The notes beneath the pieces were generated by a model, which was not told the origin of the DNA, made no database searches, and saw only the letters and a list, made by a program, of their open reading frames with translations. Shown piece by piece: positions 8,359-16,417 of a stretch of DNA of 64,000 bases (the first letter of the stretch is position 1; the number at the start of each line of letters is the position of its first letter). This DNA is from Actinopolymorpha rutila (lineage in GTDB: Bacteria; Actinomycetota; Actinomycetes; Propionibacteriales; Actinopolymorphaceae). Where the stretch lies: NCBI RefSeq assembly GCF_013407855.1, contig NZ_JACBZH010000001.1, positions 5,332,001-5,396,000 on the forward strand, given 5' to 3'. The position numbers and the translations under genes are program-made.

Positions 8359-10047
8359 TCAGGGACGGAGGACGCGGCGCTGCGGGTCCGACCACTCGGG
8401 CGGAACGTATTCGGGGTGGCCGTGGGTGCCCATGCGGACGTGCCAGCCTTTGTGGTGGACGGTGACGTGGTGGTAGCGGCACAACAGCACCCCGTTCGCC
8501 AGGTCCGTCGGCCCGCCATCGTCCCAGGCGGTCATGTGGTGCGTAATACAGCGCGGCTCCGGAATCTGGCAGCCGGGGAAGTGGCAGTGGCTCCCATCGC
8601 GGATGGCGAGGGCACGCCGCTGGTGTTCTTTGAAGAACCGGTCGGAACGGCCCAGGTCGAGGATTTGCCCGTCTCCGCCGAGGACGACGGGGATGAGGTC
8701 GGCCTCGCAGGCAAGCCGGCGCACGGTCGCGGCTGAGATCGGTTTGCCGTCGGTACCGAGGTAGCGAGCCGATCCGCCGCCTCCGCACTTCGGGCAGCCG
8801 TCGTGGGGATCGATGGCAGCCCCCGGATCCGGTCCGGTGATCGGATCGGATTGGATCGGATCCGTTCCGGTACGGGGTTCCGGTTCGGGGTCGATGTTCG
8901 GTTGTGGTTGTGCTTCGTGCCCGGGTGCTCGCGGTGGGGGTATCCCGTCCGCGAGTGAACCCGTACCAGGTGATCGCTGTTTCTCCTTACCGGCTTGGCC
9001 TTCGTCCTGCCCTCCTGCCTCCTCCCGCTTCGGAACGCCGGTGTCATCAGCCTTCTTGGTGCTGTTGGTGTTCTTGGTGGTGGCGTATTTGGGGTCTGTG
9101 CAGGGGCAGGTGCACGGCCTGGGCCGGATGATGGTGGCGGTGTCGTCGATCGTTCCCGCGCCCGTGCCCTTCAGCATCGCCTCCAGTGGGATGGTGACCG
9201 CGACCTGTGGTGGTCTGCCACCGCGGACGGGTGCGGTCGCGGCGGCGGCGAGCAGCCCGAGGGCTTCGGCGAACGCGTCACCGCGCCGCTGGTCGATGGG
9301 CCGCCGGTCCGGCTCTGCGCCCTTCACCGGCTCCGCAAGGGGCTCGATGATCTTGCGGAGCAGCTCCATCTCCCACGCCGGCAGCGTGATGTGCACTGAT
9401 TCGGACTGGGGGATCCCGTTGGGCACGTACCGAAGAGACCGTTTCTGCTCGGCCTTGCGGTCCTTCCTCTCCAACTCCTCCCGCATCCGCCGGTCGTATT
9501 CTTCCGGCGCGATCCGCTCCAGCAGTTTCTCGCCCAGCACCCGTAGCTCGTCGGGGTTGGCGAACCGGGCTTTGGCGATCAGGAACTCCTCGGCCCGGTG
9601 GCGTTCGTCGACACCCACGTACTCGGGGAGTTTCTTGATCGCGTCGGCGATGACCTGCGCCTGCCGCACCGACACCACACCCGCCGCCAATGCCTCCCCG
9701 GTCAACCGCACCTCCTTGTCGAGGTCGCGGGCGAGACCGACCGCGGCGGAGGACTCGTGCTGACTCATCCGCTGCGCCGTCCGCAGATACACCGTCGCGT
9801 TCGGCGCCCCGGTCAAATTTCCGATGTCACAGGCCTCGGCCTGACGCACCAACGCCAACTCCAACGCCTCGATGCGAGCCTTCTTCGCCCGCACCTGCGC
9901 GATCAGCGACCCGACCTCCTCCGCGCCCAGGAAGCCCTTCGGCGTCACCCACGCCGAGTCGAGAGCCGGATCCAACAGGTCGAGCGCAGCCTGAACCCGA
10001 CCAGCGGCACCACCACCAGTCGGACAACCCCACTCGCTCGAAGACAT
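8359..10047 (-). CDS. DUF222 / 13E12-repeat HNH endonuclease
   Basis: The 562-residue protein begins at ATG 10047. The N-terminal two thirds is the DUF222 (13E12) helical domain, with ARDLDKEVRLTGEALAAGVV and PPQVAVTIPLEAML. A long low-complexity linker follows, rich in Pro, Asp, Lys and Cys (CTCPCTDP), with alternating TDPIQSDPITGPDP from a GGATCG-rich DNA tract near 8838-8866. The C-terminus is an HNH nuclease: CHFPGCQIPEPRCITHHM, then NGVLLCRYHHVTVHH. These genes are multicopy in actinobacteria and behave like dispersed selfish units. Here it abuts a truncated MarR gene. Confidence 0.9.
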   Translation of the reverse strand: MSSSEWGCPTGGGAAGRVQAALDLLDPALDSAWVTPKGFLGAEEVGSLIAQVRAKKARIEALELALVRQAEACDIGNLTGAPNATVYLRTAQRMSQHESSAAVGLARDLDKEVRLTGEALAAGVVSVRQAQVIADAIKKLPEYVGVDERHRAEEFLIAKARFANPDELRVLGEKLLERIAPEEYDRRMREELERKDRKAEQKRSLRYVPNGIPQSESVHITLPAWEMELLRKIIEPLAEPVKGAEPDRRPIDQRRGDAFAEALGLLAAAATAPVRGGRPPQVAVTIPLEAMLKGTGAGTIDDTATIIRPRPCTCPCTDPKYATTKNTNSTKKADDTGVPKREEAGGQDEGQAGKEKQRSPGTGSLADGIPPPRAPGHEAQPQPNIDPEPEPRTGTDPIQSDPITGPDPGAAIDPHDGCPKCGGGGSARYLGTDGKPISAATVRRLACEADLIPVVLGGDGQILDLGRSDRFFKEHQRRALAIRDGSHCHFPGCQIPEPRCITHHMTAWDDGGPTDLANGVLLCRYHHVTVHHKGWHVRMGTHGHPEYVPPEWSDPQRRVLRP

Positions 10048-10131
10048 GATCGAATGCTATCGGCCACCACCGACAACAACCCCTCGTCCGACGGCGCGAT
10101 ATCTCTGTGTACGAAGGAAAAACGCGATGTG

Positions 10132-11314
10132 TCATGGGGTCAACTGAAACCAGGCCTGCGCACGGTCGAGCAGGTCCGCCAGGTTGCGTGGATTGGTCAG
10201 GACGTGCCCTTCGTCGGCATAGACGACGTACTCGTTGCGCACTCCGTGGCGGCGAAGTACCTCCAGCCAGTTCTCACCATGGGGGACGGCGAGACCGTGC
10301 TCGCCGTAGACCAGCAGCATCGGCACCTTGGCCTGAGCCGCTCGCTCGACCGGAGAGGCCGCGGCCCACGCCTCGGGCCGATCGGCAGGCGACCCGCCCC
10401 GCCATCTGGACTGTGTTCGCAGGCTGGCCGGATCCAGAAGCCGTAGGTCCGCGACTCCCTCCCAGCACACCGCCGCCCGGAAGGGATGGTCGGCCGTCAC
10501 GATTCGGTTGAGGAGGTACGCACCGTAGCTGTGGCCGATGGCAAACATTCGGTCCGTGTCGACCAGACCGGTGCCGGCGACGACGGCGACCCCGGCGAGC
10601 ACCTCCTCCGCCTCCAGGTCGCGGTCGGGTAGCCCGACACCGCGGAATGCCTGCCACATCGGGTCCGGGCCCAGAATTCCGCTCGCGCGAAACTCGGGCC
10701 GAAACACCGCGAATCCGCGGGCACACCAACCGGCAAGGTTGCCGACGTCGCCGGCCTGGAACGCGCCGATCGGCCCGCCGTGCAGGTCCACCACCAGTGG
10801 CCACGTCCTCCTGTCCCCTCCGGTCGGCACCACGAGCAGACCTTCCAGGCTTCCGGCCGGCACCTCCCAGCGCACCAGCCGACAGCTCATGTGATCATCG
10901 GGAGCACGCTCACTCTCCGACGACCCGTCTGATGGAGCACTCCGCTACCGCGGTCGACGCGCACCCGGGTCCGCACGCCGTCCAGCCCGACCCGGACAGC
11001 TTCCACGTATCTGCCGACGGGTCCGAGCCGCACGTCGACGTAGGAAGCCTGATCGTGCCACGGAACGCCCCGACCGACAGGGCACTCCCGTCCGGGGACC
11101 ATGCCAGCGGGCCTGCCAGCCGGAGTTCAGGCGGAGGCGGAACGGCCCAAGCCGCCGAGTGTTCCACCACGAGGCGGAACCACCAGGGAAACTCCGGATC
11201 ACAGTCGCTGTTCAGAAAGGCGATCCGACCGCTGCTGTTCGAGGTCACATCCGTCGTGTAACCAGGCAGGTCCTCTGGCCTCGGCTTGCCGGCTTCCGCA
11301 TCCACGTGTGCCAT
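10132..11314 (-). pseudogene. S9-type peptidase / alpha-beta hydrolase split by two single-base losses
   Basis: Three overlapping minus-strand frames make one protein. Frame 1 from ATG 11314 gives a beta-propeller-like segment (PWWFRLVVEH, LAWSPDGSALSV). Frame 2 gives WHDQASYVDVRLG and VLHQTG. Frame 3 is an intact 252-residue hydrolase ORF from ATG 10890 (VVDLHGGPIGAF, nucleophile elbow GHSYGAYLL, late DEGH). Adding one G at 11068-11071 and one at 10924-10926 yields a single 394-codon frame. The remaining propeller is far shorter than in full S9 enzymes, so the 5' end may be lost too. The ATG 10890 product could still be made, overlapping the frame-2 stop as ATGA. Confidence 0.75.
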
Positions 11315-11321
11315 GAGTTCG

Positions 11322-11738
11322 TCAGCGTACGGCGATCTCGTCCAGCAGGTCCATCGGCACCTTCTTCACCGTCACGTGGTCATGACCTGCCAGCGACGCC
11401 GTCAGAAGCCGGTGCGTACCGTCCAGAACGGTGAGGCCACCTGGCCTGTCGAGGAAGTGCAGCGGCCAACGTGGATCCGCCGCCGTCGTCCGGGCGTACT
11501 GCTCGTGAAACCGCCACGGGTCCGCCGCGACCTCCAGCGGACTGACAGCGAACGGCCGCCTGTCGTATGCCCACAACGGCAACCGCAGGTGCCACTCGAC
11601 CTCGGCTATCGACACCTGGACGGACTCCAGCTCCAACTGCCACAGGCGTTCGCGTTCCCAGTGAAAGTCGAGGATCACCTCACGCAGGACCGGCGGCACC
11701 AGGTCCAGCAAGGGAAACGGGCGGCGATCGGTGGGCAT
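11322..11738 (-). CDS. Hypothetical protein with ParB/Srx-like motif
   Basis: The 138-residue protein starts at ATG 11738 and ends 8 bases before the S9 remnant. The C-terminal third, GGLTVLDGTHRLLTASLAGH, resembles the ParB/sulfiredoxin-fold signature (V-D-G-x-H-R) that binds nucleotides in that superfamily. The N-terminal half is rich in Trp, Arg and aromatic residues with no recognised domain. It has no signal peptide or membrane segment. The biological role is unknown. Confidence 0.65.
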   Translation of the reverse strand: MPTDRRPFPLLDLVPPVLREVILDFHWERERLWQLELESVQVSIAEVEWHLRLPLWAYDRRPFAVSPLEVAADPWRFHEQYARTTAADPRWPLHFLDRPGGLTVLDGTHRLLTASLAGHDHVTVKKVPMDLLDEIAVR

Positions 11739-11848
11739 CGCAGAATGCTACGCACCCGAACGTGCCACGGCGACGCGCTGCCGCCCGCGCGCTCCCACCC
11801 ACGCGCCGCTGACCACGGCACGCAGGACCGTTCGGTACGCTCCCCCGC

Positions 11849-12574
11849 ATGACCGCCGGTACTGCAGCGATCGCCGAGGATCTCGCCCCGACGGGCGTCC
11901 TTCGGGCATCGATCAACCTCGGCAACCCCGTTCTCGCCCAGGGAACTCCGAGCGACCCCAGTGGTGTCACGGTCGACATCGCGCGCGAGGTCGCGGCTCG
12001 TCTGGACCTGCCGGTACGACTGCTCTGCTTCGACGCCGCACGCAAGTCCTACGAGGCGATGGCGACAGGTGAGGCCGACCTCTGCTTCCTGGCCATCGAG
12101 CCCGCACGGGAGGCCGAGGTCGCGTTCACCGGGCCGTACGTCGTGATCGAGGGCGTGTTCGTCGTACGCCAGGACTCACCACTGTCAACCGTCGCGGACG
12201 TCGACCACCCCGGCGTACGCATCGGCGTGAAGCGCGGCTCCGCCTACGATCTCTACCTCTCCCGCACCCTCCGGTACGCGGAGGTCGTACGAGGCGACGA
12301 GGGCGTCGAGGTGTTCCGCGACCAGGACCTGGACGCCGGTGCGGGCATCCGGCAGCCGATGACGGAGTTCGTCGCCGCACACCCGGAGGTGCGGCTGATC
12401 GACGAGCGCTTCATGCAGATCCGGCAGGCGGTGGGGACGACCAGGGGCCGGGCGCCGGAGACCGTCCGGTTCCTTCGGAACCTGGTGGAGGAGCTGAAGG
12501 CCGACGGGTTCGTCGCCAAGTCACTTCGGCGAGCAGGCCTCCCCGACGCCCTGGTCGCCCCCGCAGAGCGATGA
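11849..12574 (+). CDS. SBP_bac_3-type solute-binding domain protein without signal peptide
   Basis: The 241-residue protein spans one complete family-3 solute-binding fold: GVLRASINLGNPVLAQ, GVTVDIAREVAARLDLPV, EADLCFLAIEPAREAEVAFT, GVRIGVKRGSAYDLYLSRT. Such proteins normally feed polar amino-acid ABC importers. Here the N-terminus (MTAGTAAIAEDLAPTG) has neither a hydrophobic core nor a lipobox, and no permease or ATPase is nearby. It may therefore be a cytosolic binding or sensing protein, or an enzyme of the cyclohexadienyl-dehydratase type. It is divergent from the ParB-like ORF, with 110 bases between. Confidence 0.8.
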   Translation: MTAGTAAIAEDLAPTGVLRASINLGNPVLAQGTPSDPSGVTVDIAREVAARLDLPVRLLCFDAARKSYEAMATGEADLCFLAIEPAREAEVAFTGPYVVIEGVFVVRQDSPLSTVADVDHPGVRIGVKRGSAYDLYLSRTLRYAEVVRGDEGVEVFRDQDLDAGAGIRQPMTEFVAAHPEVRLIDERFMQIRQAVGTTRGRAPETVRFLRNLVEELKADGFVAKSLRRAGLPDALVAPAER

Positions 12575-12592
12575 CCGCGTGCTAGCCGCCGC

Positions 12593-14551
12593 TCACCCCG
12601 TCGGCATGCCGGTCAGGTCCGCCTGGCCCCAGTGGCTTTCCCAGAAGAGTTCGTGCAGGTGGCCGTCCCAGGTCTGGTAGTAGACGCGGGGGTTGGTGCC
12701 GTCGCGGCCGAATGCCTGCAGGGAGCTGACCGGTGCGGCCGGCGGGCTCTGGGTGATGGCCGTGAGGTCGTTGTGGAACCAGTTTCCCTGCCAGCCGAGT
12801 TCGTTCACGTTCCCTCCCTCGGCGAGATAGTAGATCCAGATGTTGCTGCCTGCGTGGCCGAAAGCCGTCACGGCGGTGCCGACAGCGGCCGGCCAGGCAC
12901 CGGTCACGGCGGTCACGTCACCCGCGTACCAGCCGTTGCTCCACGAGAGTTCCCGCACGTGCCCGTCGGGGCTGATGTAGTAGACCCGCGGTGAGTCGCC
13001 GTTGTACGCGACCGAGGCGATGCCGCTGGCCGCGGTGGCGAACGGCGCATCGGTGAGGGCCGAGACGTCGAGGTGCCGCCAGGTCTGTCCGCTCCAGGAG
13101 AGTTCGTGAACGTGGCCTTCCTCACCGATGTAGTAGACGCACGGCGAGGTCCCGTTGACGGCGAAGCCGGTGAGGCCGCTCGCCGTCACCGCGGGCGGTG
13201 CACCCACGAGAGCCGAGAGGTCTCCGTGGTACCAGCCGTTGCTCCACGACAGTTCGTGTACGTGGCCGTCCACACTGATGTAGTAGACGCGGGACGCCGT
13301 ACCACCGATGCCGAAGCTGCACATCCCGCTGCCGGGACGAGCTCGGTCGGCTCCGGTGGCCTCGGTGAGGTTGGTCGCGTGCCAGCCGTTGCCCCAGTAG
13401 CCGTCGCCGGACCACCACAGCTCGTGGACGCTGCCGTCGTCGGTGAGGTAGTAGACCCGGGAGTCGTTCCCACCGACGGCGAATCCGGTCATCGGCGTAC
13501 GTCCCACCCGGGGTGCACCAGCAGCCCGGGTCGTCACGTCGGACTGGTACCAGCCTGTGTTCCAACCGAGTTCGTGGACGTGTTGCTCCTCACCGAGGTA
13601 GTAGATCCGTGAGGCACTGCCGTGGACGGCGAACCCGGTGAGCGTCGTGGCGGCGGATGGCTTCGCGGAGTAGAGAAGGTCGAAACCCTCCACCGCCCAC
13701 ATCATGGCATCGATCCCACACTGGCCGTACTGGATCCAGAAGTACCCGGACTCGCCCCACCCGGTGCCCCACTGGTTCTTGCACAGCCAGGCTCCGCGGC
13801 TGTCGTCGTACCCGATGACACAGACGCAGTGGCCACCCTGGTAGTCGCCGTACTCATGGGTGTAGATGCCGCCGCGGTAGGACTGGAAGTCCTCGTAGAC
13901 CGTGAACGCGGTGGCCAGCGGGCCGTGCTGTTCCAGCCACGACTTCATGTCGGCGTGGTCGGTCAGCGTACGGACCTGCTTGATGCGGGTGACGACCTGC
14001 CCGTAGTCGTTCGGGAGGTATCCGCTCTGGTCGTTGGCGGTGTACGGGTAGGAGCTCTCGGGCACCAGGCCGAAGTACGTGCAGTACGACATGGCAGACG
14101 TGACGTCCCAGCCGACGGTGCAGGATCGGCCGTTGTAGAAGAAGAGTTGCGCCTCCGAGACGTCCTGTAGAAGGCCGGCCTCGGGGTGCGACAGCGGAAG
14201 CCCCCGGGTGATGCGCATGTTCGCGTCGACCGCCGCACCGACACCGAACGCGACACACGAGCCACAGCTTCCCTGGTCCTTGATCGGCGTGACGTAGTTG
14301 CCGCCGTCGTGGTTACGCCAGTCGACGGCGCCCGGTACTGCGCGCGCCGCGAGGGCCCGGATGTGGCTGCCGAGGCGGGCCTGCGAGATGCGTTCGCGCT
14401 GCTGGACCGACGGTTGTCCCGGCCCGGGTACGTATCCCAGCCGAACTCTCTGGTCGTGTTCGCTCAGACCTGTCTGGCTGGTCTCACCTGCCTGCCACGC
14501 GGCCCCGACAGCCTCCAGCGTGGACACGATCGCAGCAAGATCCACAGACAT
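12593..14551 (-). CDS. Papain-like (C1) cysteine protease fused to a lectin-type beta-propeller
   Basis: The start is ATG 14551, chosen because GGGAG lies 6 bases upstream; a longer frame to 14689 lacks such a site. It has 652 residues. Residues 75-275 are a C1A protease: oxyanion Gln93 and nucleophile Cys99 in KDQGSCGSCVAFG, His241 in GGHCVCVIGYDD, Asn259 in CKNQWGTGWGESGYFWI. Residues 285-652 hold about seven repeats of roughly 45-50 residues, each with a variant of SRIYYLGEEQHVHELGW, like PLL/tachylectin-type sugar-binding propellers. No clear signal peptide is seen. A lectin-targeted protease is inferred. Confidence 0.87.
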   Translation of the reverse strand: MSVDLAAIVSTLEAVGAAWQAGETSQTGLSEHDQRVRLGYVPGPGQPSVQQRERISQARLGSHIRALAARAVPGAVDWRNHDGGNYVTPIKDQGSCGSCVAFGVGAAVDANMRITRGLPLSHPEAGLLQDVSEAQLFFYNGRSCTVGWDVTSAMSYCTYFGLVPESSYPYTANDQSGYLPNDYGQVVTRIKQVRTLTDHADMKSWLEQHGPLATAFTVYEDFQSYRGGIYTHEYGDYQGGHCVCVIGYDDSRGAWLCKNQWGTGWGESGYFWIQYGQCGIDAMMWAVEGFDLLYSAKPSAATTLTGFAVHGSASRIYYLGEEQHVHELGWNTGWYQSDVTTRAAGAPRVGRTPMTGFAVGGNDSRVYYLTDDGSVHELWWSGDGYWGNGWHATNLTEATGADRARPGSGMCSFGIGGTASRVYYISVDGHVHELSWSNGWYHGDLSALVGAPPAVTASGLTGFAVNGTSPCVYYIGEEGHVHELSWSGQTWRHLDVSALTDAPFATAASGIASVAYNGDSPRVYYISPDGHVRELSWSNGWYAGDVTAVTGAWPAAVGTAVTAFGHAGSNIWIYYLAEGGNVNELGWQGNWFHNDLTAITQSPPAAPVSSLQAFGRDGTNPRVYYQTWDGHLHELFWESHWGQADLTGMPTG

Positions 14552-14567
14552 GGCAGCTCCCAGGAGT

Positions 14568-14682
14568 GTGATCACCGTGCCCGCACACGCGTCGGCCCGC
14601 GCCGAAGACGGATACGGAAGAAGGACCGAGCAGGTCATGGAAGGTGGGCGCCCAACCGTGACGTTAGGCTCGGTGATCACCG
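14568..14682. promoter_or_regulatory. Paired GTGATCAC palindromes upstream of the C1 protease gene
   Basis: The perfect 8-bp palindrome GTGATCAC occurs at 14568-14575 and at 14673-14680. The second copy extends to the 12-bp palindrome CGGTGATCACCG (14671-14682). The copies are 105 bases apart, which equals ten turns of B-DNA, and lie 17 and 122 bases upstream of the protease start. A dimeric regulator binding both sites with looping is an inference. No regulator is assigned. The interval 14552-14866 otherwise holds only the repeats listed next. Confidence 0.35.
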
Positions 14683-14719
14683 CCGACAAGATCGACTTGG
14701 CATAGCTTTCGCCAACTCA

Positions 14720-14787
14720 CTGTCGGCACGGGAGAGCTACCGGCACAGGCGAACTGTCGGCACAGGAGAACTGCCGGCAAGGGTGAA
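14720..14787. repeat. Four tandem 17-bp repeats
   Basis: Four head-to-tail 17-mers run from 14720: CTGTCGGCACGGGAGAG, CTACCGGCACAGGCGAA, CTGTCGGCACAGGAGAA and CTGCCGGCAAGGGTGAA. The core CGGCA is invariant. They occupy the non-coding interval between the GYD gene end and the protease start. Iteron-like regulator sites or a minisatellite are both possible. Confidence 0.85.
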
Positions 14788-14866
14788 GCGGAGGGAAGGA
14801 AGCGCTGAGAAAGCACACCCAGGAAAGGTGACGACCCGGTGTGCGGATCTTCGATGGGTGCCGACG

Positions 14867-15187
14867 TCAGGTGCCGGGCGGACGGAACTCCACCGACTTC
14901 TTCGCGGCGGTGTCGATCTCCTCCGGAGTCAGCAGAACGGTCGCCTTCGTCTGGATCGCCCCACTCGCCTTGACCGCGAGCGCTACCGCCGCCATCGAAA
15001 CGTTGTCCGGGAAGTCCAGGATGCTGTAGAAGTCGACGTCGCCGAACGCGAAGTACGTGGACTCGACCGTGCCGCCCAACCGCTTCGTCACCTGCTCGAC
15101 GGCGTCCCGCCGTCCGGTTCCGCCTTCTTTGACCAAGCCCTCCGAACCCTTGGTCGTGTAGCTCGCCTGCACGAGAAACTTCGGCAT
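14867..15187 (-). CDS. GYD-domain protein
   Basis: The start is ATG 15187, giving 106 residues (MPKFLVQASYTTKGSEGLVK). The sequence fits the GYD family of small alpha/beta-barrel dimers: the strand LVQASYT, a helix with GTGRRDAVEQVTKRLGG, then TYFAFGDVDFYSILDFPD and the late helix MAAVALAVKASGAI. The conserved G-D-Y-like turn is FGDVDFY. Functions of this family are mostly unknown; the fold resembles monooxygenase-like dimeric barrels. A longer in-frame start at 15262 would add a polar tail without family support. Confidence 0.85.
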   Translation of the reverse strand: MPKFLVQASYTTKGSEGLVKEGGTGRRDAVEQVTKRLGGTVESTYFAFGDVDFYSILDFPDNVSMAAVALAVKASGAIQTKATVLLTPEEIDTAAKKSVEFRPPGT

Positions 15188-15265
15188 CGAAACCACCCCC
15201 TGCGTCCAGACTCTCACCCGGCGGCCACCCGCCGTTTCGCCCCGATCCGGCATATCCCTCATTCC

Positions 15266-15475
15266 TCACGCACCAGATCGTGGGTCCTGCCTGAGCACCT
15301 GGGCCGAGCCGATCCCGAGTAGCCGCAGAGCGCGGTATCTCGCGTAGCCGTCCACCAGCTTCAGCTCTCGCCCGAGCACGATGAGCGGAGGGAGGTGGAC
15401 GCCGGACCGGATGCGCTCCACGAATCCGTCCCGGCGTCTCACGTGGAGGTCTTCCTGGTCGTGTCGTTCGAGCAT
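15266..15475 (-). CDS. Small ParB/Srx-like domain protein
   Basis: The 69-residue ORF has ATG 15475 as its only usable start, since a TGA lies about 33 bases upstream in frame. The segment IRSGVHLPPLIVLGRELKLV followed by DGYARYRALRLLGI is the N-terminal ParB/sulfiredoxin-like motif that binds nucleotides in relatives. The DNA-binding half of ParB is absent. It may be a stand-alone domain or a stub of a longer gene. It ends 78 bases before the GYD start on the same strand. Confidence 0.6.
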   Translation of the reverse strand: MLERHDQEDLHVRRRDGFVERIRSGVHLPPLIVLGRELKLVDGYARYRALRLLGIGSAQVLRQDPRSGA

Positions 15476-15581
15476 CCCGACGTCAGGCCGAGACCGCCAC
15501 CGCGTTCATGCCGCCTATCCTCGATCACCAGCACGTCCGATCGCCGCCGCGGGCTCCTCGCGGCCCGGAAGGTGGGGTGGA

Positions 15582-16403
15582 GTGTTGCGTGACCTGAGCA
15601 CCGAGCCGCAGTGGAACCTGATCGAACGCGTGCGGGCCGTCGCCACCGACGACGACCGGATCCTCGCCGCGTGGCTCGCCGGCAGCTTCGCGACCGGGGA
15701 GGCAGACGCCTACAGCGACGTCGACGTGCACTGTCTGGTCAGCGATGACAGTGCCGAGTGGTTCCGGGACAACTGGCCGGAGACGGCCGCCGCGATCGCC
15801 GGGCCACTGGTGCTCGCCACCGGCCTCCCGGGCCTGATCGGCGGGTACGCGGTGACGAAGGACTGGCAGCACCTCGACCTCATCATGCATCCGCGCGGCC
15901 TGGCCGACCCGCTTCTCACCGCGGGGGTCATGCCGTTGTACGACTCGACCGGCAACCTCCTTCCCGCCGAACACGTAGCGCCGGAACCGCCCACGGGTGA
16001 GCCGTTCTTTCCCGAGGCCGCGGTCAAGGTGTGCCTGTACTTCCTCGGCAACCTCGTGGTGACGTTCGGACGCAAGGAGCTGACCGTCGCGCACAGCGGG
16101 ATCAACGCGATCCGGGACGGGCTGGTCCAGGTCATGCTCGCCGAACGCGGAGTTCGCCGGCGCGGTGGCAACAAGCGGCTGAACCCGTACCTGAGCGGCG
16201 AGCAGCGGTTGTTCCTGGAATCGATCCCAGCCGCGGACGTGTCCGTCGACGGCATCACCGCGACGATTCGGGTGCTGTCACGGGAGTTCATCCGGCGCGG
16301 CAGGGCGCTGGCCGATCGCACCGGCGCCGCCTGGCCCCAGGAACTCGAGGACGCCACGATCGCGCACCTCCAAAGGCACCTCGGCGTCGACTACCGCTCG
16401 TGA
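15582..16403 (+). CDS. Nucleotidyltransferase-fold protein, aminoglycoside-adenylyltransferase-like
   Basis: GTG 15582 is preceded by a GGTGGGGTGGA purine tract, giving 273 residues. The polymerase-beta type NTase signature is GSFATGEADAYSDVDVHCLV, with the two metal-binding Asp in SDVD. A helical C-terminal domain follows (LYFLGNLVVTFGRKEL, GLVQVMLAERGVRRRGG). The architecture matches stand-alone NTases that adenylylate small molecules such as aminoglycosides, but the substrate is not identifiable. The gene is convergent with the DHA2 exporter, 14 bases away. Confidence 0.82.
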   Translation: MLRDLSTEPQWNLIERVRAVATDDDRILAAWLAGSFATGEADAYSDVDVHCLVSDDSAEWFRDNWPETAAAIAGPLVLATGLPGLIGGYAVTKDWQHLDLIMHPRGLADPLLTAGVMPLYDSTGNLLPAEHVAPEPPTGEPFFPEAAVKVCLYFLGNLVVTFGRKELTVAHSGINAIRDGLVQVMLAERGVRRRGGNKRLNPYLSGEQRLFLESIPAADVSVDGITATIRVLSREFIRRGRALADRTGAAWPQELEDATIAHLQRHLGVDYRS

Positions 16404-16417
16404 GCCCGTCCAGCAGT

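Noticed and set aside
8838-8866. GGATCG-rich short repeat
   Set aside because: It codes for the low-complexity linker of the DUF222-HNH protein; not an independent element.
14637-14705. 22-codon plus ORF with AGGACC before its ATG
   Set aside because: Too short, crosses the palindromic region and shows no coding bias that I can judge.
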